NCBI GenBank assembly: GCA_038503035.1
Contig: JAVSML010025535.1
Coordinates: forward strand, 1,111,240-1,175,239
Direction of reading: 5' to 3'
Length of the DNA: 64,000 bases
Source: Crocodylus rhombifer
Taxonomy: Eukaryota > Chordata > Crocodylia > Crocodylidae
Below are positions 22,850 through 34,424 of this stretch, piece by piece. A program made the translations under genes and the position numbers. The notes under the pieces were generated by a model. The model saw only the letters and a program-made list of their open reading frames with translations. It did no database searches and had not been told where the DNA came from. The stretch's first letter is position 1; every line of letters starts with the position of its first letter.

Positions 22850-24550
22850 TTGGTAAGTGAAAAATGTGCTGGCCTGTTCACATGCAACTTCCATAAATCT
22901 TTGATGCCTTATTCATTATGCCTAACCCAAAGCACTTTGAAGCCACAGTGAATTTTCAAAGGCCTACAGTAGGGTCTTGGCTCAGATCCTTAGAAAAAGC
23001 CTGAAGTAAGGTGGATATCAAATTTGCAGCTGTGTAGCAACCTGAACATATATCCTACCTTCCATAAAGATTTCAGACATGATCGTTCTCCAGACCTGAA
23101 TGCAATTCATGTGCAACACTCTACAGCATATACATTATGGCATAACTTTTAGAAGGCAACACCTCCAGAGACAGCCCAGTGTAATATTTCATTGTCATAT
23201 CACCTACCTTCAATGCAAAGTCCTTCGGTGCAATGCTCAGATTCTTGACTTCAGCCTTCACAGAATTGTCCTCCATTTTGTGGTGAAGGAGCAGTGCATT
23301 CCCAAATTCTCAAATGCTCACATTTTGGGCTGCAGACTGACCATTCACTCCATACCTCCCAGCTATCCACTAAACAAAAGACAAAAAACAGAAGCCTATG
23401 ACAGTTGTGATCACAGTGTATCCAAATTCACCTATTCCAAGGGTTACGCAGGTGCTGTTCTGAGGTTCTTTTAAAGAAAGCCATCCCCTTTCTCCCTAAT
23501 CTGTCAGCGTGTGGAACATACACTAAGACTCAAGAGGTTTATACACAGAATATGAGCTATACCTCTGGGTCAGACCTATATAATACTCATTTTAAAGATT
23601 CATGTCATGTCTCATGACATGTACTTAGCATCTATTATCAAGAAAGTTCTTAACCCTTTAGGATTTTTTTCTCTCTCACACTATACACACATTAGTCAGT
23701 TTCAAAGGCATCACTGAAATGCAGCTACCTTCAGCGTAGAACACAGCACCTTTTTTAAGACGAGTGCAGCCACAATATACGAGACAGTTTAAGGCAGGAA
23801 GGAAAGAACACCTACAGCCACTTAAAGAATTTCACATACTTTTCTTCATAATGCAGCTATTACACTCCTAGTGTGCATTCAAAATTCAGCTCCAACAGGG
23901 ATGGTATGTGGGGGCCTCACAGAGCCATTGAGCAGGAATAATGTTGGCATTTACCAGGAGAACAAGAGCTGCTTTTCCTTGCCAGCTGCTGGTTAATGTC
24001 CTGAGTGAGATTCAGGATCAATGTGTCTCTCTGCTGATGGATTTTTAGCTCTCTGGTCCCACTCCTACATGACAAAGGTGTTCCACGGCCCCTGGTTTTT
24101 CATGCATCAGTCAGGTAGGGTAAAAGTCAGATTTTTTGTTCCTGCGTTCACATTAGTACCTAGTGGGTCCAAAGCTCAGAGGGTTGGTCCCCACTGGAAT
24201 TGATTGAAATTTCTTGATTCACTTTTAAGGTGATAAAATTGGTTAAAACTGCACGTCTGCCCCCCTTTGTGCTGTCATCGCTGCCGCCGCCTCCTCAACT
24301 ATTCTGTTAACCTGCAACTTTGTTGGAGGTTTCCCCCCAAAAATGATACAAACGGATAAACAAAGGACAAAAAACAGGCTATAACAGAAGCATAGTTATC
24401 TACCGTGACAAGGTATTTAAATCCTTTTATCCCATTTAACCTTTTTGTACCATTTTCAAGCAAAGTGTTTTCAAATCAAATCATCTTTTATTTACTCATA
24501 AGCCCTCAGCTCAGGGTTCTGTGTTTCTTCTGCTGACTGCCAGCATCACT
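22850..24550. other. Intergenic, nothing recognised
   Basis: AT-rich. A 124-codon plus-strand frame (23100-23474) has no recognisable motif or composition and is treated as chance. Confidence 0.45.
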
Positions 24551-24561
24551 AAGCTGTAAAT

Positions 24562-26432
24562 CAGTGCTTCCCAACCTTTTCCTCAGCCTGACCTCATTTA
24601 AACACTGGAAATTTTTTGCAACCCCCAAATGATGCAAACAAGATCAACGACCCTTCCCCATGCGGGCAGCACAGCTGAAGCGGAGCCTGGGTGGGGTCGG
24701 TGGGGAGGGAGGAGTTGGCTTCCTGGTATGGGCTGAGTGCTCCCCACCCTACTGCCCTCCCCTGGGGGTCTCCACAGCCCAGCTGGTGGGATCTGGTGGC
24801 TGCATCCTACCCCACCCCACCCCACGCACAAATATGAGGGAAATGTGCCCCCCATGCCTGCCTCCCTGGGAATTCACAGTGGCAGGGAGCCAAACTACTC
24901 CCACTCTCCCTCACCATGGGGGCCCCGATCTGCTCTGCCCCCGTAGACTTAGTTTCATAGTTAGTAGGGTCAGAAGGGACCTAAGCAGGTCATCAAGTCT
25001 GACACCCTGCCATGGGCAGGAAAGAGTACTGGGGTCAAATGACCCCAGCAAGGTGTCTATCTAGCCTCCTTTGGAAGACCCCCAGGGTAAGGGCAAGCAC
25101 CACTTCCCTTGGAAGTTGGTTCCAAATCCTAGCTGCCCTGACTGTGAAGTAGCGCCTCCTGATGTCTAGCCTGAACCTACTCTCAGTCAGTTTACGGCTG
25201 TTATTTCTTGTAACTCCCAGTAGTGCTCGGGGGAACAAGGACTCTCCCATTGCCTGCTTGTCCCCCTTGGTAAGTTTGTAGGTGGCCACCAGATCCCCTC
25301 TCAGCCTTCTCTTGTGGAGGCTGAACAGGTTCACGTCCTGTAGCCTCTCCTCGTAGGGCCTACCTTGCTGCCCCCTGATCATGTGAGTAGCCCTCCTCTG
25401 GACCCTCTCTATGCTGCCCAAATCCCTCCTGAAGTGCAGCGCCCAGAGCTGGACGCAGGACTTCAGCTGCAGCCTGACCGATGTCGCACAGAGGGGGAGG
25501 ATCACCTCCTTGGACCTGCTCGTGATGCATTTATGGATGCATGACAAGGTGCAGCTAGCCTTCCTGACCACGTCCCCACACTGCCGGCCCGTGTTCATCA
25601 TTTTCTGCCTCTGCTGACGAGAAGGGATTTCCCCAGCCTGCAGGTATGCTTCTGGTTCTTCCTCCCCAGGTGCAATACCTTGCACTTGTTCATATTGAAA
25701 CCCATCCTATTCTTATCCTCTCACTTCTGTAACTTGTCCAGATCTAGTTGTAGCCTGTCCCTCTCTTCCAGCGTGCTCACTTCTCCCCACATCTTAGCAT
25801 CATCTGCGAACTTGAACAAGGTGTTTTTCATCCCCTCATCCAAGTTGCCGATGAAGATATTGAACAGTGGGGGCCTGAGGACTGAGCCCTGGGAAACCCC
25901 ATTGCCCATGTCCCTTCAGGTTGAAAATGACCCGTCTGTCCACCACCACTCTCTGGGTGTGGTCTTCCAGCCAATTTGTGACCCAACCAACTGTATAGGC
26001 ATTGACACCACAGTCACCTAATTTTTTTAATGAGGATGGGGTGAGAGTCAAAAGACTACATCCACTGTGACACTTGCGTCTAGGGCTTTTGTGACCTGGT
26101 CGTAGAAGGTCACCAGGTTGGTCTGACAGGACCTGCCTCTAATGAACCCATGCTGATTGCCTCTAAGCATAATCCCCCCTTAACTGGAGGGATCTGCAGG
26201 AGCTGTTCTCCATGCTGTGTGGCTGCCTGATCATTCTTCTCCCACTCCCCTGACACCCAAGCAGCCCCTTGCAGGTTGAAACTCTGCCAGCCTCCAAGCA
26301 GAACCCACCTTTTCCCACTTTTTTCTGTGCTTTTCAACATAATCAGTCGACACTGCTGAGTGTTTTTGCAACCCTGTTTTTTATTGTTGCAACCCCCAAA
26401 TGGGGTCACAACCCCAATGTTGGGAACTGCTG
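24562..26432. mobile_element. hAT-type DNA transposon interrupted by a CR1
   Basis: The left end CAGTGCTTCCCAACCTTTT and the complement of the right end CAGCAGTTCCCAACATTG form the usual hAT-type terminus. Both flanks also share 'tgcaacccccaaatg' inside the element. Flanking octamers ctgtaaat and acctaaat match at 5 of 8 positions, consistent with a decayed TSD. No transposase is present; the element itself is about 650 bp once the nested CR1 is removed. Confidence 0.65.
24952..26165 (-). mobile_element. CR1 LINE, 5'-truncated, nested in the hAT element
   Basis: The minus strand reads the RT palm in 25909-25721 (QGSVLRPPLFNIFIGNLDEG and FADDAKMW, so the FADD catalytic motif is retained). The thumb and C-terminal region follow in 25685-25035, ending RRLDRHLAGVI. 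A deletion joins RQQRQKM to NTGRQCGDVV, removing the usual AERDLGVIIDSK stretch. The upstream RT piece is at 26051-25836 in another frame. The 3' end is at 24952-25075 (cagaagggacctaagcagg...). Confidence 0.88.
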
Positions 26433-27048
26433 ACCTAAATTCTCAATGTAAAAAGCTCTGTGCCTCATTTTTAGGGCCCAGCCATTGAATGTTCAGAGCC
26501 CTCTCTTCTGTCTCAAGTTCTATGTATCGCACCAAATTGCTGCTTGGTGACTAAGCATTCATTTGCCTTTAGTGAGTTAAAGGCATTAAGAACTAGCAGA
26601 TCAGGCAAGCAAGGATTGTGACTTTTTCTGTTATTGCAAGAAATGTTGAAAAGCACAAGACTCTGAACTCCACTCTACAAGAAGCACACAAATGTCTTCT
26701 AGTTCCTTTTGATCTCAGTGACTCTGCATAGCACACCTGCCTACGAAACAGTTCAGAGGGCTCTCTCTCCTGAGCATGACCTTTTAAGTTAGGCATGGAT
26801 AACCTGCATCTTTCTGACCAGGATTAAGCAGAGTACAGGTAATTTTCTGCACTGGCATTCCCTTGCAGAAAGCTCCCCCACTGAGTGGAGCAGGGTTGGT
26901 ACAGGTCTGCAATCATTCCTGTCAGCCTTGACCACACCACACATTACAGTTAGACCACTCTGTCCATGATGATCAGCCTCCGTTCACTAAAAAGCACAAA
27001 CACATGTATTACATGTATTATAAAAAAGTCACTAAGCATCAAATCTTC
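26433..27048. other. Intergenic, nothing recognised
   Basis: Short AT-rich stretch between two composite transposons. Confidence 0.45.
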
Positions 27049-27595
27049 ATTTAGATCGGGGTGGACAAAATATGGCCCATGGGCTGGATCTGGCCTGCGA
27101 GGCCATCCTATCCGGCCAGCAGTACCCCTAAAAAAATGTAGAAAATGAATAATTCTCTGCCCTTGGTTCCTGTCAAAAATGACAGGAAACAAGGGCAGTA
27201 GAACCCAGGGGAAGCCCAGTGGGTTCCAACAACTGTGGGCCCGCCCAGCCCCACTCCCCAGCCAGAAGCCCCAGCTGGGGTTTCTGGGCTGGGAGCACGT
27301 GGCTTCCCCATAGAGGAAGCTCAGGTAAGTGGGTCTGACAGTGGGGCAGGTTACAAGCTGGTGCTGAGTGCGGGGAAAAGTGACCCCTCACCCACCCCAT
27401 GGCCAGTGCCTCACACTGCAGCCACCTGCAGCCCACATGAGGCTGCCTGCGCCTGATCCAGACAGCCCTGCGTGGGCTGTGAGTGCCTTCAGCAGGGAGT
27501 GCTGGCCATGGGGCAGGCAAGGGGCCACTTTTCCCCAAGATCAGCACCAGCTTCTTCCCTGCTGGTGAGCAGGGGGGTCAAGGGCCTGCAGCAAG

Positions 27596-29536
27596 ATGGT
27601 AGCCCTAGACTTTAGAAGGGCCAACTTCAACAACTTGAGACTAGTAGGGGAGGCGCTGGGGTCCTTGAGGGCAGGGGAACTCAGTGTCCAGGGCGAGTGG
27701 TCGTTCCTTAAGGAAACGATACTCAGGGCCCAGGGGGAGTCCATCCCAACAAGAAGCAAGGGGGGCAAGAGTGCCCGGAAGCCCCCCTGGCTCACGAAGG
27801 GCAACCAGGAATGCCTGCTTCCCAAAAAGGCAGTGTACACCCAGTGGAAGGGGGGTGCTATCTCCAAAGAGGAGTATACCTCCTCTGCTTGGGCTTGTAG
27901 GGGGGCTGTCAGGAAAGCTAAGGCAGACATAGAGCTAGGACTAGCGTCCAAGATCAAAGATAATAAGAAGTCCTTTTTCAAATACATAGGGAGGATGAAG
28001 AAGGCGCCGGGTAACGTGGGGCCCCTGCAAGGTACGCTGGGCAATCTGGTGGTTGTGCCAGAGGAGAAAGCGGAACTCTTTAACCAATTCTTCATGTCCA
28101 TTTTCTTGTGCAAGGACCGGGACTTTCACTCTGGGATGCCACATGGACTTGAGGGGAACACCTCCAGACCTCAGGTTGGGGAGGACTGGGTTAGAGAGCT
28201 TCTGGAGGGGCTGGACATGTTCAAGTCAGTGGGTCCAGATGCTCTCCACCCCAGGGTGTTGAGGAAGCTAGCTGGGGTTATTGCAGGGCCCTTGGCACGG
28301 CTCTATGAGCGCTCATGGTGCTCAGGCCAGGTGCCGGATGACTGGAAGATAGCTAATGTGGTCCCCATCTTCAAACAAGGGAAGAGGGAGGACCCGGGCA
28401 ACTATAGGCCCGTCAGTCTTACCTCTATCCTTGGGAAACTCTTTGAGAAGATTCTCAAGGAGCACATCTGTGATGGGCCGGCTTCAGGGATGATGCTCAA
28501 CGGTAACCAGCACCGTTTCATTAGGGGCAGGTCTTGTCAGACCAACCTGATTGCCTTTTATGATCAGGTCACAAAGGCAATGGATGCAGGTGTTGTCATG
28601 GACATAGTCTTTCTAGACTTCAGCAAGGCCTTTGACACCATCTCCCACCCCACCCTCATTAAAAAACTAAGCAACTGCGGCATTGATGCCTACACAGTCA
28701 GATGGATTGCAGACTGGCTCAAGGGTCGTACTCAGAGGGTGGTGGTGGATGGGTCATATTCGACCTGGGAGAAAGTGGGCAGCAGAGTCCCCCAGGGCTC
28801 GGTCCTGGGGCCTGCGCTGTTCAATTTCTTCATCAGCGATTTGGACAATGGGGTGAAATGCAACCTGTTTAAATTCACTGATGATACCAAAATTTGGGGT
28901 GAGGTGAGCACGCTAGTAGGGAGGGAAAGACTGCAACAAGACCTGGATAGGTTACAGGAGTGGGCTGACATAAACAAGATGCATTTCAATACTGACAAGT
29001 GCAGGGTGCTGCACTTAGGCAGTAGAAACCAGCAGCACACTTATAGAATGGGAAACTCCCTTCTGGAGAGCACGGAGGCAGAAAGGGATCTTGGAGTCAT
29101 TATTGACTCCAAGATGAACATGAGCCGACAATGCGAGGTCTTGGTTGGCAGGGCTAACCGGAACTTGTCGTGCATCCACAGGTGCATCTCAAGTAGAGCC
29201 AGGGAGGTGATCCTCCCCCTCTATGTGATGCTGGTCAGGCCACAGCTGGAGTACTGTGTCCAGTTCCGTGTGCCCCATTTCAGGAGGGATGTGGACAACA
29301 CTGAAAGGGTCCAGAGGAGGGCCACCCGCATGATCTGGGGACTACAGGGCAGACCCTACATTGAAAGACTGCTGGACCTAAACCTGTTCAGCCTTCACAA
29401 GAGAAGGCTGTGGGGGGACCTGGTGACTGTCTATAAACTCACTAGGGGGGACCAGAAGGGTTTAGGGGTGATGCTGTTTGCCCTAGTGCCCCCCTGGCAT
29501 GACAAGGAACAATGGACACAAGTTGGTAGAGAGTAG
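27596..29536 (+). CDS. CR1 ORF2 fragment: endonuclease C-terminus plus reverse transcriptase (646 codons open)
   Basis: Reverse transcriptase of a CR1 retrotransposon, which would copy CR1 RNA at a nicked target. Residues 1-130 are the endonuclease end and linker (ALDFRRANFN; KKSFFKYIG). RT runs from ~254 (NVVPIFKQGKREDPGNYRPV) through motif A (LDFSKAFD, 340-347), PQGSVLGP (399-406) and motif C at 427-430. Motif C reads FTDD where the family has FADD; both aspartates remain. The thumb/C-terminal part follows (HTYRMGNSLL, 481-490; LEYCVQF, 551-557). The frame is uninterrupted for 646 codons. It then shifts near 29480 and ends 16 codons later in VPPWHDKEQW, losing the usual SRFRLDIR...YLAGVI end. 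The N-terminal endonuclease is missing, so the protein cannot be functional. The first ATG is not a natural start. Confidence 0.9.
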   Translation: MVALDFRRANFNNLRLVGEALGSLRAGELSVQGEWSFLKETILRAQGESIPTRSKGGKSARKPPWLTKGNQECLLPKKAVYTQWKGGAISKEEYTSSAWACRGAVRKAKADIELGLASKIKDNKKSFFKYIGRMKKAPGNVGPLQGTLGNLVVVPEEKAELFNQFFMSIFLCKDRDFHSGMPHGLEGNTSRPQVGEDWVRELLEGLDMFKSVGPDALHPRVLRKLAGVIAGPLARLYERSWCSGQVPDDWKIANVVPIFKQGKREDPGNYRPVSLTSILGKLFEKILKEHICDGPASGMMLNGNQHRFIRGRSCQTNLIAFYDQVTKAMDAGVVMDIVFLDFSKAFDTISHPTLIKKLSNCGIDAYTVRWIADWLKGRTQRVVVDGSYSTWEKVGSRVPQGSVLGPALFNFFISDLDNGVKCNLFKFTDDTKIWGEVSTLVGRERLQQDLDRLQEWADINKMHFNTDKCRVLHLGSRNQQHTYRMGNSLLESTEAERDLGVIIDSKMNMSRQCEVLVGRANRNLSCIHRCISSRAREVILPLYVMLVRPQLEYCVQFRVPHFRRDVDNTERVQRRATRMIWGLQGRPYIERLLDLNLFSLHKRRLWGDLVTVYKLTRGDQKGLGVMLFALVPPWHDKEQWTQVGRE

Positions 29537-29763
29537 TTTTAGATTAGACGTCTGCAAGAACTACTTCACAGTTAGGGCGGCTAGGAGCTGGAACCAACTT
29601 GCTAGGGAAGTGGTGCTGGCTCCTACCCTGGGGATCTTTAAGAAGAGGCTTCATGACTACCTGGCTGGACTCATTTGAGTCCAGTCTTTTTCTCCCGCCC
29701 AGGCGGGGGGTCGGGCTTGAAGATCTACAAGGTCCCTTCCGACCCTACTTCTATGATTCTATG
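27596..29763 (+). mobile_element. CR1 LINE with long open ORF2
   Basis: This is a 5'-truncated CR1 beginning inside the endonuclease C-terminus and running to a 3' tail (tatgattctatgaa, 29750-29763). The 3' UTR carries the standard ggcggggggtcgggcttg...ggtcccttccgaccctac text. It interrupts the hAT element at 27057-31363. Confidence 0.92.
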
Positions 29764-29879
29764 AAATGTTAGTGGCAGAAAAAGCTCAATGAGCAACATG
29801 TTGATGGACAAGGAGGTGGAGGCAAAAGTGGTGGCAATGCTGAGAGAGAGGAGATAAATACACACAAACCCATTACTAT

Positions 29880-30865
29880 GGTCTGCAACGGTGGAGGAAG
29901 CGGTTCGAAGGAAGTGCCTCAGTCTCATCATGGGGGTCCTCTTCAGGTGGAGTGGGATCTTCCGTGGTCAAAGAATCCTCTCGAAGAGAAGTGAAGGTCT
30001 GTCTGGCACCAGGGGGGTTCAGGAGGTCCACTCCGGGTCCAGTCCGGCGGCAGCTCATCTGGTGGGGTCAGAGTACTGGCGGTGGCCCGTGATGTGTTCC
30101 ACGTAGATGTCGCGGGACCAACAGATGGTGCTGGACACCATGAGGCAGTGCATCAGCTTGGCATAGTGGCAGGAGACACGGCAGGCACGCAGGACACTCT
30201 CGTTGCTGGGGTCCCAGGCTCCGAGCGTTCCCACAATTAGCGTGCAGACCATCACGTTGTAGCTGCAGCCCCTCAGGGTGTCGGCCAGCAGGGCGTACTT
30301 CTCCCACTTGCGAGCCCAGGCGTCGGTGAAGGCTTGGCACTGGTTCTCGAAGGGGATGATGACGTCCACGATCATGATCTTCTTGGCCTCTTTGTTGGTG
30401 ATGACTGTGTTGGGTTGCATCTGGCTCTCGCAGCCCAGGATGGTGCGGTTCATGGAGATCTCCCCCACTGCAGCTGGGATGGCCCTCACCAGTTGGTCCT
30501 GGACAGCATTGTGGCAGAGCTGCCAGGCTCTGGTGTGCGGCTTGCAGCTGCACAGCACATGGGGGAGGGTCACTGCCACATAGCCACACCGTCAGCACCT
30601 CTTGTCCCGGTGGCCAAAGCGCATGGCCCTGTTCAGAGGCAGGCAGTTGAGGCAGGCCAGTGGAGGAAGCACCAGTCCACAAAGCATGTGAAGCTCCTGC
30701 TGGGCATGACATGGTTGCTAGCATCCCACTTCAAGGTGATGTCAACGACCTTGCCCTGGTTGGGTTTGGCCCTCAGGTCGCCAGCGTACTTGTTTTGGAC
30801 GTCGTCCTTCAGCCAAAAAGGCCAAGATGCTGATGGGACCCTACCACAAGGATAGGCTAGCATAG
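29880..30865 (-). mobile_element. Fragment of a LINE with restriction-like endonuclease (R2/NeSL group)
   Basis: The minus-strand frame 30579-30055, with upstream pieces in other frames to 30863, reads as the C-terminus of an R2/NeSL-type non-LTR retrotransposon. A CCHC knuckle (RCGYVAVTLPHVLCSCKPH) is followed by a PD-(D/E)xK-like domain (QPNTVITNKEAKKIMIVDV, IPFENQ, then ARKWEKYALL). In relatives the first catalytic motif is PD; here it is PN. IVDV keeps the second Asp. The frame ends naturally after YVEHITGHRQYSDPTR. Members of the NeSL group (for example Utopia) are reported from reptiles; which group this belongs to is not decidable here. Confidence 0.7.
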
Positions 30866-30949
30866 CCCATCTGAATAAGATGCATGGTAGTATCCATTGA
30901 GTGCAGTCAGCCTTGGTGCTGACTGTTTTTTAAGCCACAACTGTTTTTC

Positions 30950-31305
30950 AAGCCACAACAATACACAGCACGGGGCCAGGGTGTCCATGGAAACTGGTCC
31001 GAGCAGCACTAACATGGGCAGGGAGCAGCTCATGGGCCACGATCTTGTGGCAGCGACAGAACTATCCAGAGCCAGGGCAGAGCTGTGATCCACTGCCTGC
31101 ATGGTGGATCCTGGCCCCGGCTCCAGCCCATGCTGTCTCTGTTGCAAAATCCCAGCCCCGGCCCCAGCCCCAGAGCAGCTCCCTGCCCAGCCACGTACCC
31201 TGCCGGTGCTGCTTGGGCTGGTTTCCATGGAGACTCTGGCCCCATGCTATTATGGATCCTCTGCTCCTGGGTCCCCACGGAAACCAGCCAGAGTGACGCA
31301 GGCAA
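30950..31305. repeat. Inverted repeat inside the hAT right half
   Basis: 'ggggccagggtgtccatgga' (near 30974; continuing aactggtccgagcagc) is the approximate complement of 'gctgcttgggctggtttcca' (near 31207; continuing tggagactctggcccc). A third related block sits at 31275-31300. It explains the many overlapping frames here. Confidence 0.5.
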
Positions 31306-31371
31306 GGGCTGTTGGGAAATGGAGTCCAGGTGCTGGCCAGATCTGCCATTTTGCCCACCCTTGGTATAAAT

Positions 31372-34300
31372 GGAAATTTAGCAATGATCATCACGAGGAT
31401 GGAGTACTGATTTCCAGAGGCTGAACAGGTACAGTAACTCCTACTGTTTTCATTTGCCAAGGGACAGGTGGAAGCAACAGTTCCTTAGAATCTTGGCTGG
31501 ACAAGATGTGGAGTCATACACAAACAACATAAAGAAAATCCAAGCCCTACTTCCAAAGAAAGAAAGGGAAAAGGAGATGTCAACACAAACAAAAGTCTTA
31601 AAAGATACGACTCTTGGCCTGTAGCATTTTAAATGTTCAAAGCACCAGACAACTATTGAGCAAGTCTCATCATACTCATGGATGGTAGATGAGTAAGCAT
31701 CCTTATCTCCGTTTTACTGATGGAGAAATGGCAGAGGAGGCCAAATCCTTCATTAGACTGAATATATCACTTCATTATAGAAATTGTATGCACTGAGTCA
31801 TAAGTCTGACTGGGCTTTTGTTGCTTATTGCAGAGGGTGGGGTTGGAATCTTATCCCTGGAAACATGCACATGGTTGTTGCAAAATGGATCCCTCTAAAA
31901 GAGCAATACATCAACCAGTAGATACTGTTGTGCTTGTCTTCCTTTTAAGAAGCTGCACTTCCTATAAGTGTATTACAGAGAAGGGGAGGGGACAATGATG
32001 TTCTGAAACAGCATATGACAAAACTGCCCTTTGTTCCCCATCCCAGAAATTGTATTGCATGCTTGTAGCAATGACTATTTTTTATCCTAGGCTCCAACAC
32101 CCACCATTAAAAAAAGATTCTCACAGAATAATCCAAATGGGGAAACTAGGCTGATTTGGGAAATTGGGTGGGGATGGGGAGGGGAGGGGAAGACAGTCAT
32201 ATAAGATGTTAGATAAATGTGTCCACAAAAGCTGGAACCTGTTAGTGCCTCTCTAGTTTAAATGTTCAGGAAATCATGCCACTTAAGACTTAGCTAGTTT
32301 GTTTTTGAGATAATCATATCTGAAAAAAAGTTTGTTTTTACTGAAACATTTTCCTCCCTGTAGGAGTAAGCATCTGACTTTAATTGGAAAGTCAAGCTTT
32401 TCCTTCATGCAAACATTGACAACTGACTCACCACTAATAGAAGCAAATATTATGTGGATCTATATGGTACATTTTCCAGTAAGGCAGTGCTCATGGATCA
32501 CTTGACTTCAATTATTTTCTGGTGAGCAGGAAATAAATGACGTGGCTATAGCTGAAACCCCAGGTCTCTTGGCTGTTGCTCAGTGAGATAGAGAAGCAAC
32601 TTAGATGAGTCTTTTCCAGTGCATTTCTTATCTAGATAACCCACAACAAAACAATTTATAGTGATGCACCAAGCTTATTCTATAAAGTGTGCATTTGCAC
32701 TGTATTTCTTGATACTGCAGATCAAGACTGTTTGGAAATTAAACCAACAACTGAAGGCTCTGGAGCTGCTGTCCATGGTGCTACTTACTGTTTAGGCTTG
32801 ATCTGTTTTCCAGTACAAAGGCATTTGCAGAGCAATTATTAATATAATTGATTTTAGAAAGGCCCCACAAAACAAAATCCACAAAACACTAGTTAAGATT
32901 ATTGGGGGTGTCCTTTCTTTTGTTTTTAGAAGATGTCATCCTGATATGCAAAATCATATACTAAAAATTTTGAGATAAGAAAATCATCCCAGAACACACA
33001 CATCATTGAAACGAAAACACAAATAAACAAAGAAATCATTGCTCCTTCACTTTTATCTGGGTTTTTTAAAATCAAACATTATTCCATGGTATTAAGTTGG
33101 GGAAAAAGCAGTGTACCTTTACTACAGGTTTTCTTTCAGGAACATTTAGAGTAAAGGCCCAGCCTTGTGAACAAGTATTACCAGGAGGAAGGTTCAGATC
33201 ACATATGATCCAGTCTTGACCAGGATAAACCTTTGAACATTATTGATTTTAACAGAAATGTTCAGGGTTAGCTGTGATTTTACTCCACCTGGGATCCCTT
33301 TAAGTATATGTTTTCAAGTCTTCTACCTGATGCCTTTACTTCAGCTGTGATAATGCTACAGTCACTTTTAGGCCCAGGCCCTGACCTACAGTACTATGGG
33401 TATCAATCATGCTTATGAAGGCAGCATCTCTGGTATTTCCCTCTGTAGTTTAGGGCTAGCAGTAATTCGAGTGACCAGAAAGCCTTCTTAAACAAGCCTC
33501 ATATTTGTTTTGCAGTATGGAAAAAAATGCAAGGCTTTAAAACTATCTTTATGCAAATCCCTCTTACCTAGATGTTTGTCATCCCCTGACTTTTTCTCTG
33601 TCAGCCCAAAAGGTCCAGTGTATCACTGGTCCAGCTGAAGAGCTGCCTCTCTCTCTTCAAAGTATTTCTTTTTTTAAAGCTGTTCAAGTGCTTTTGGTTT
33701 TTTGATTTCCAGGCCATGTCCTTGTTTATCATTTCTCTATATCAAGTGGGTAAGAGCTAATCATCCAGGCATTTTTCTCTTTAAAACTGTAAAGTGTTCA
33801 ATCAGAAGTAGCTTATATTAAGCCACTTTCTCCTGCCCTCCCCAATTAAATTAAACCAATATAATCTTACCAAAACCATCCTAATAACCAGATGACTATA
33901 CAGTAGTAATAAATGACTACAGAGCTCCTTAAATTCTGGTTACAGTAACTGCAATTTACAGGACCAAGTTATTTATGAACCTAAATGGAGCTAATGTATT
34001 ATTAATGCAGAAAGAACAGTAATATTAGTATTTTATCTGTAGCCATTAGATCAAAAAGCACTATTATTAGGATTTTCTGACCCTACTAAACTTTAAAGGA
34101 AGATGCTACAGAATAACTGACTGCAAACAGGAATACTGCCATCTTAATTTTTTACCATAAATCAGAAGTTTTAATTGTAAAACTTTAGATGATGTAGATG
34201 TCCAAAAAAGGTTTCAGAGAGCTAACATGGATAATATATACTTTTTCTCATATAGATGCATGTCATTTTTCCAAGAAATGTACCATTGTTTTTGACCACA

Positions 34301-34424
34301 AAATGGAAGCTAGGCAATGTGGACAACATAGTCCTACTCCTGCATCTCACCTGCTCAACAGCTTGTGCCATCATTAAACTGTTACAAAAAGTGTAAGCCA
34401 TTCAGATTAATTGTGAGAGGCAAG
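31372..34424. other. Intergenic, only a MIR remnant recognised
   Basis: A minus-strand MIR remnant is visible at about 31685-31745 ('catccttatctccgttttactgatggagaaatggcag'). The rest is AT-rich with no recognisable genes; there are no long open frames. Confidence 0.5.

Larger units (their letters stand above)
27057..31363. mobile_element. hAT-type DNA transposon split by two LINE insertions
   Basis: The left end cggggtggacaaaatatggc (continuing ccatgggctggatctggcc) pairs with the complement of the right end caagggtgggcaaaatggca (continuing gatctggcc). Flanking octamers atttagat and gtataaat match at 5 of 8 positions. Element sequence proper is 27057-27595 and roughly 30880-31363. The space between is filled by a CR1 and by a restriction-endonuclease-type LINE. 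No hAT transposase frame is seen. Confidence 0.6.

Noticed and set aside
23100..23474. 124-codon plus-strand frame
   Set aside because: No domain, no compositional signal, no neighbouring splice sites that would make a gene case.
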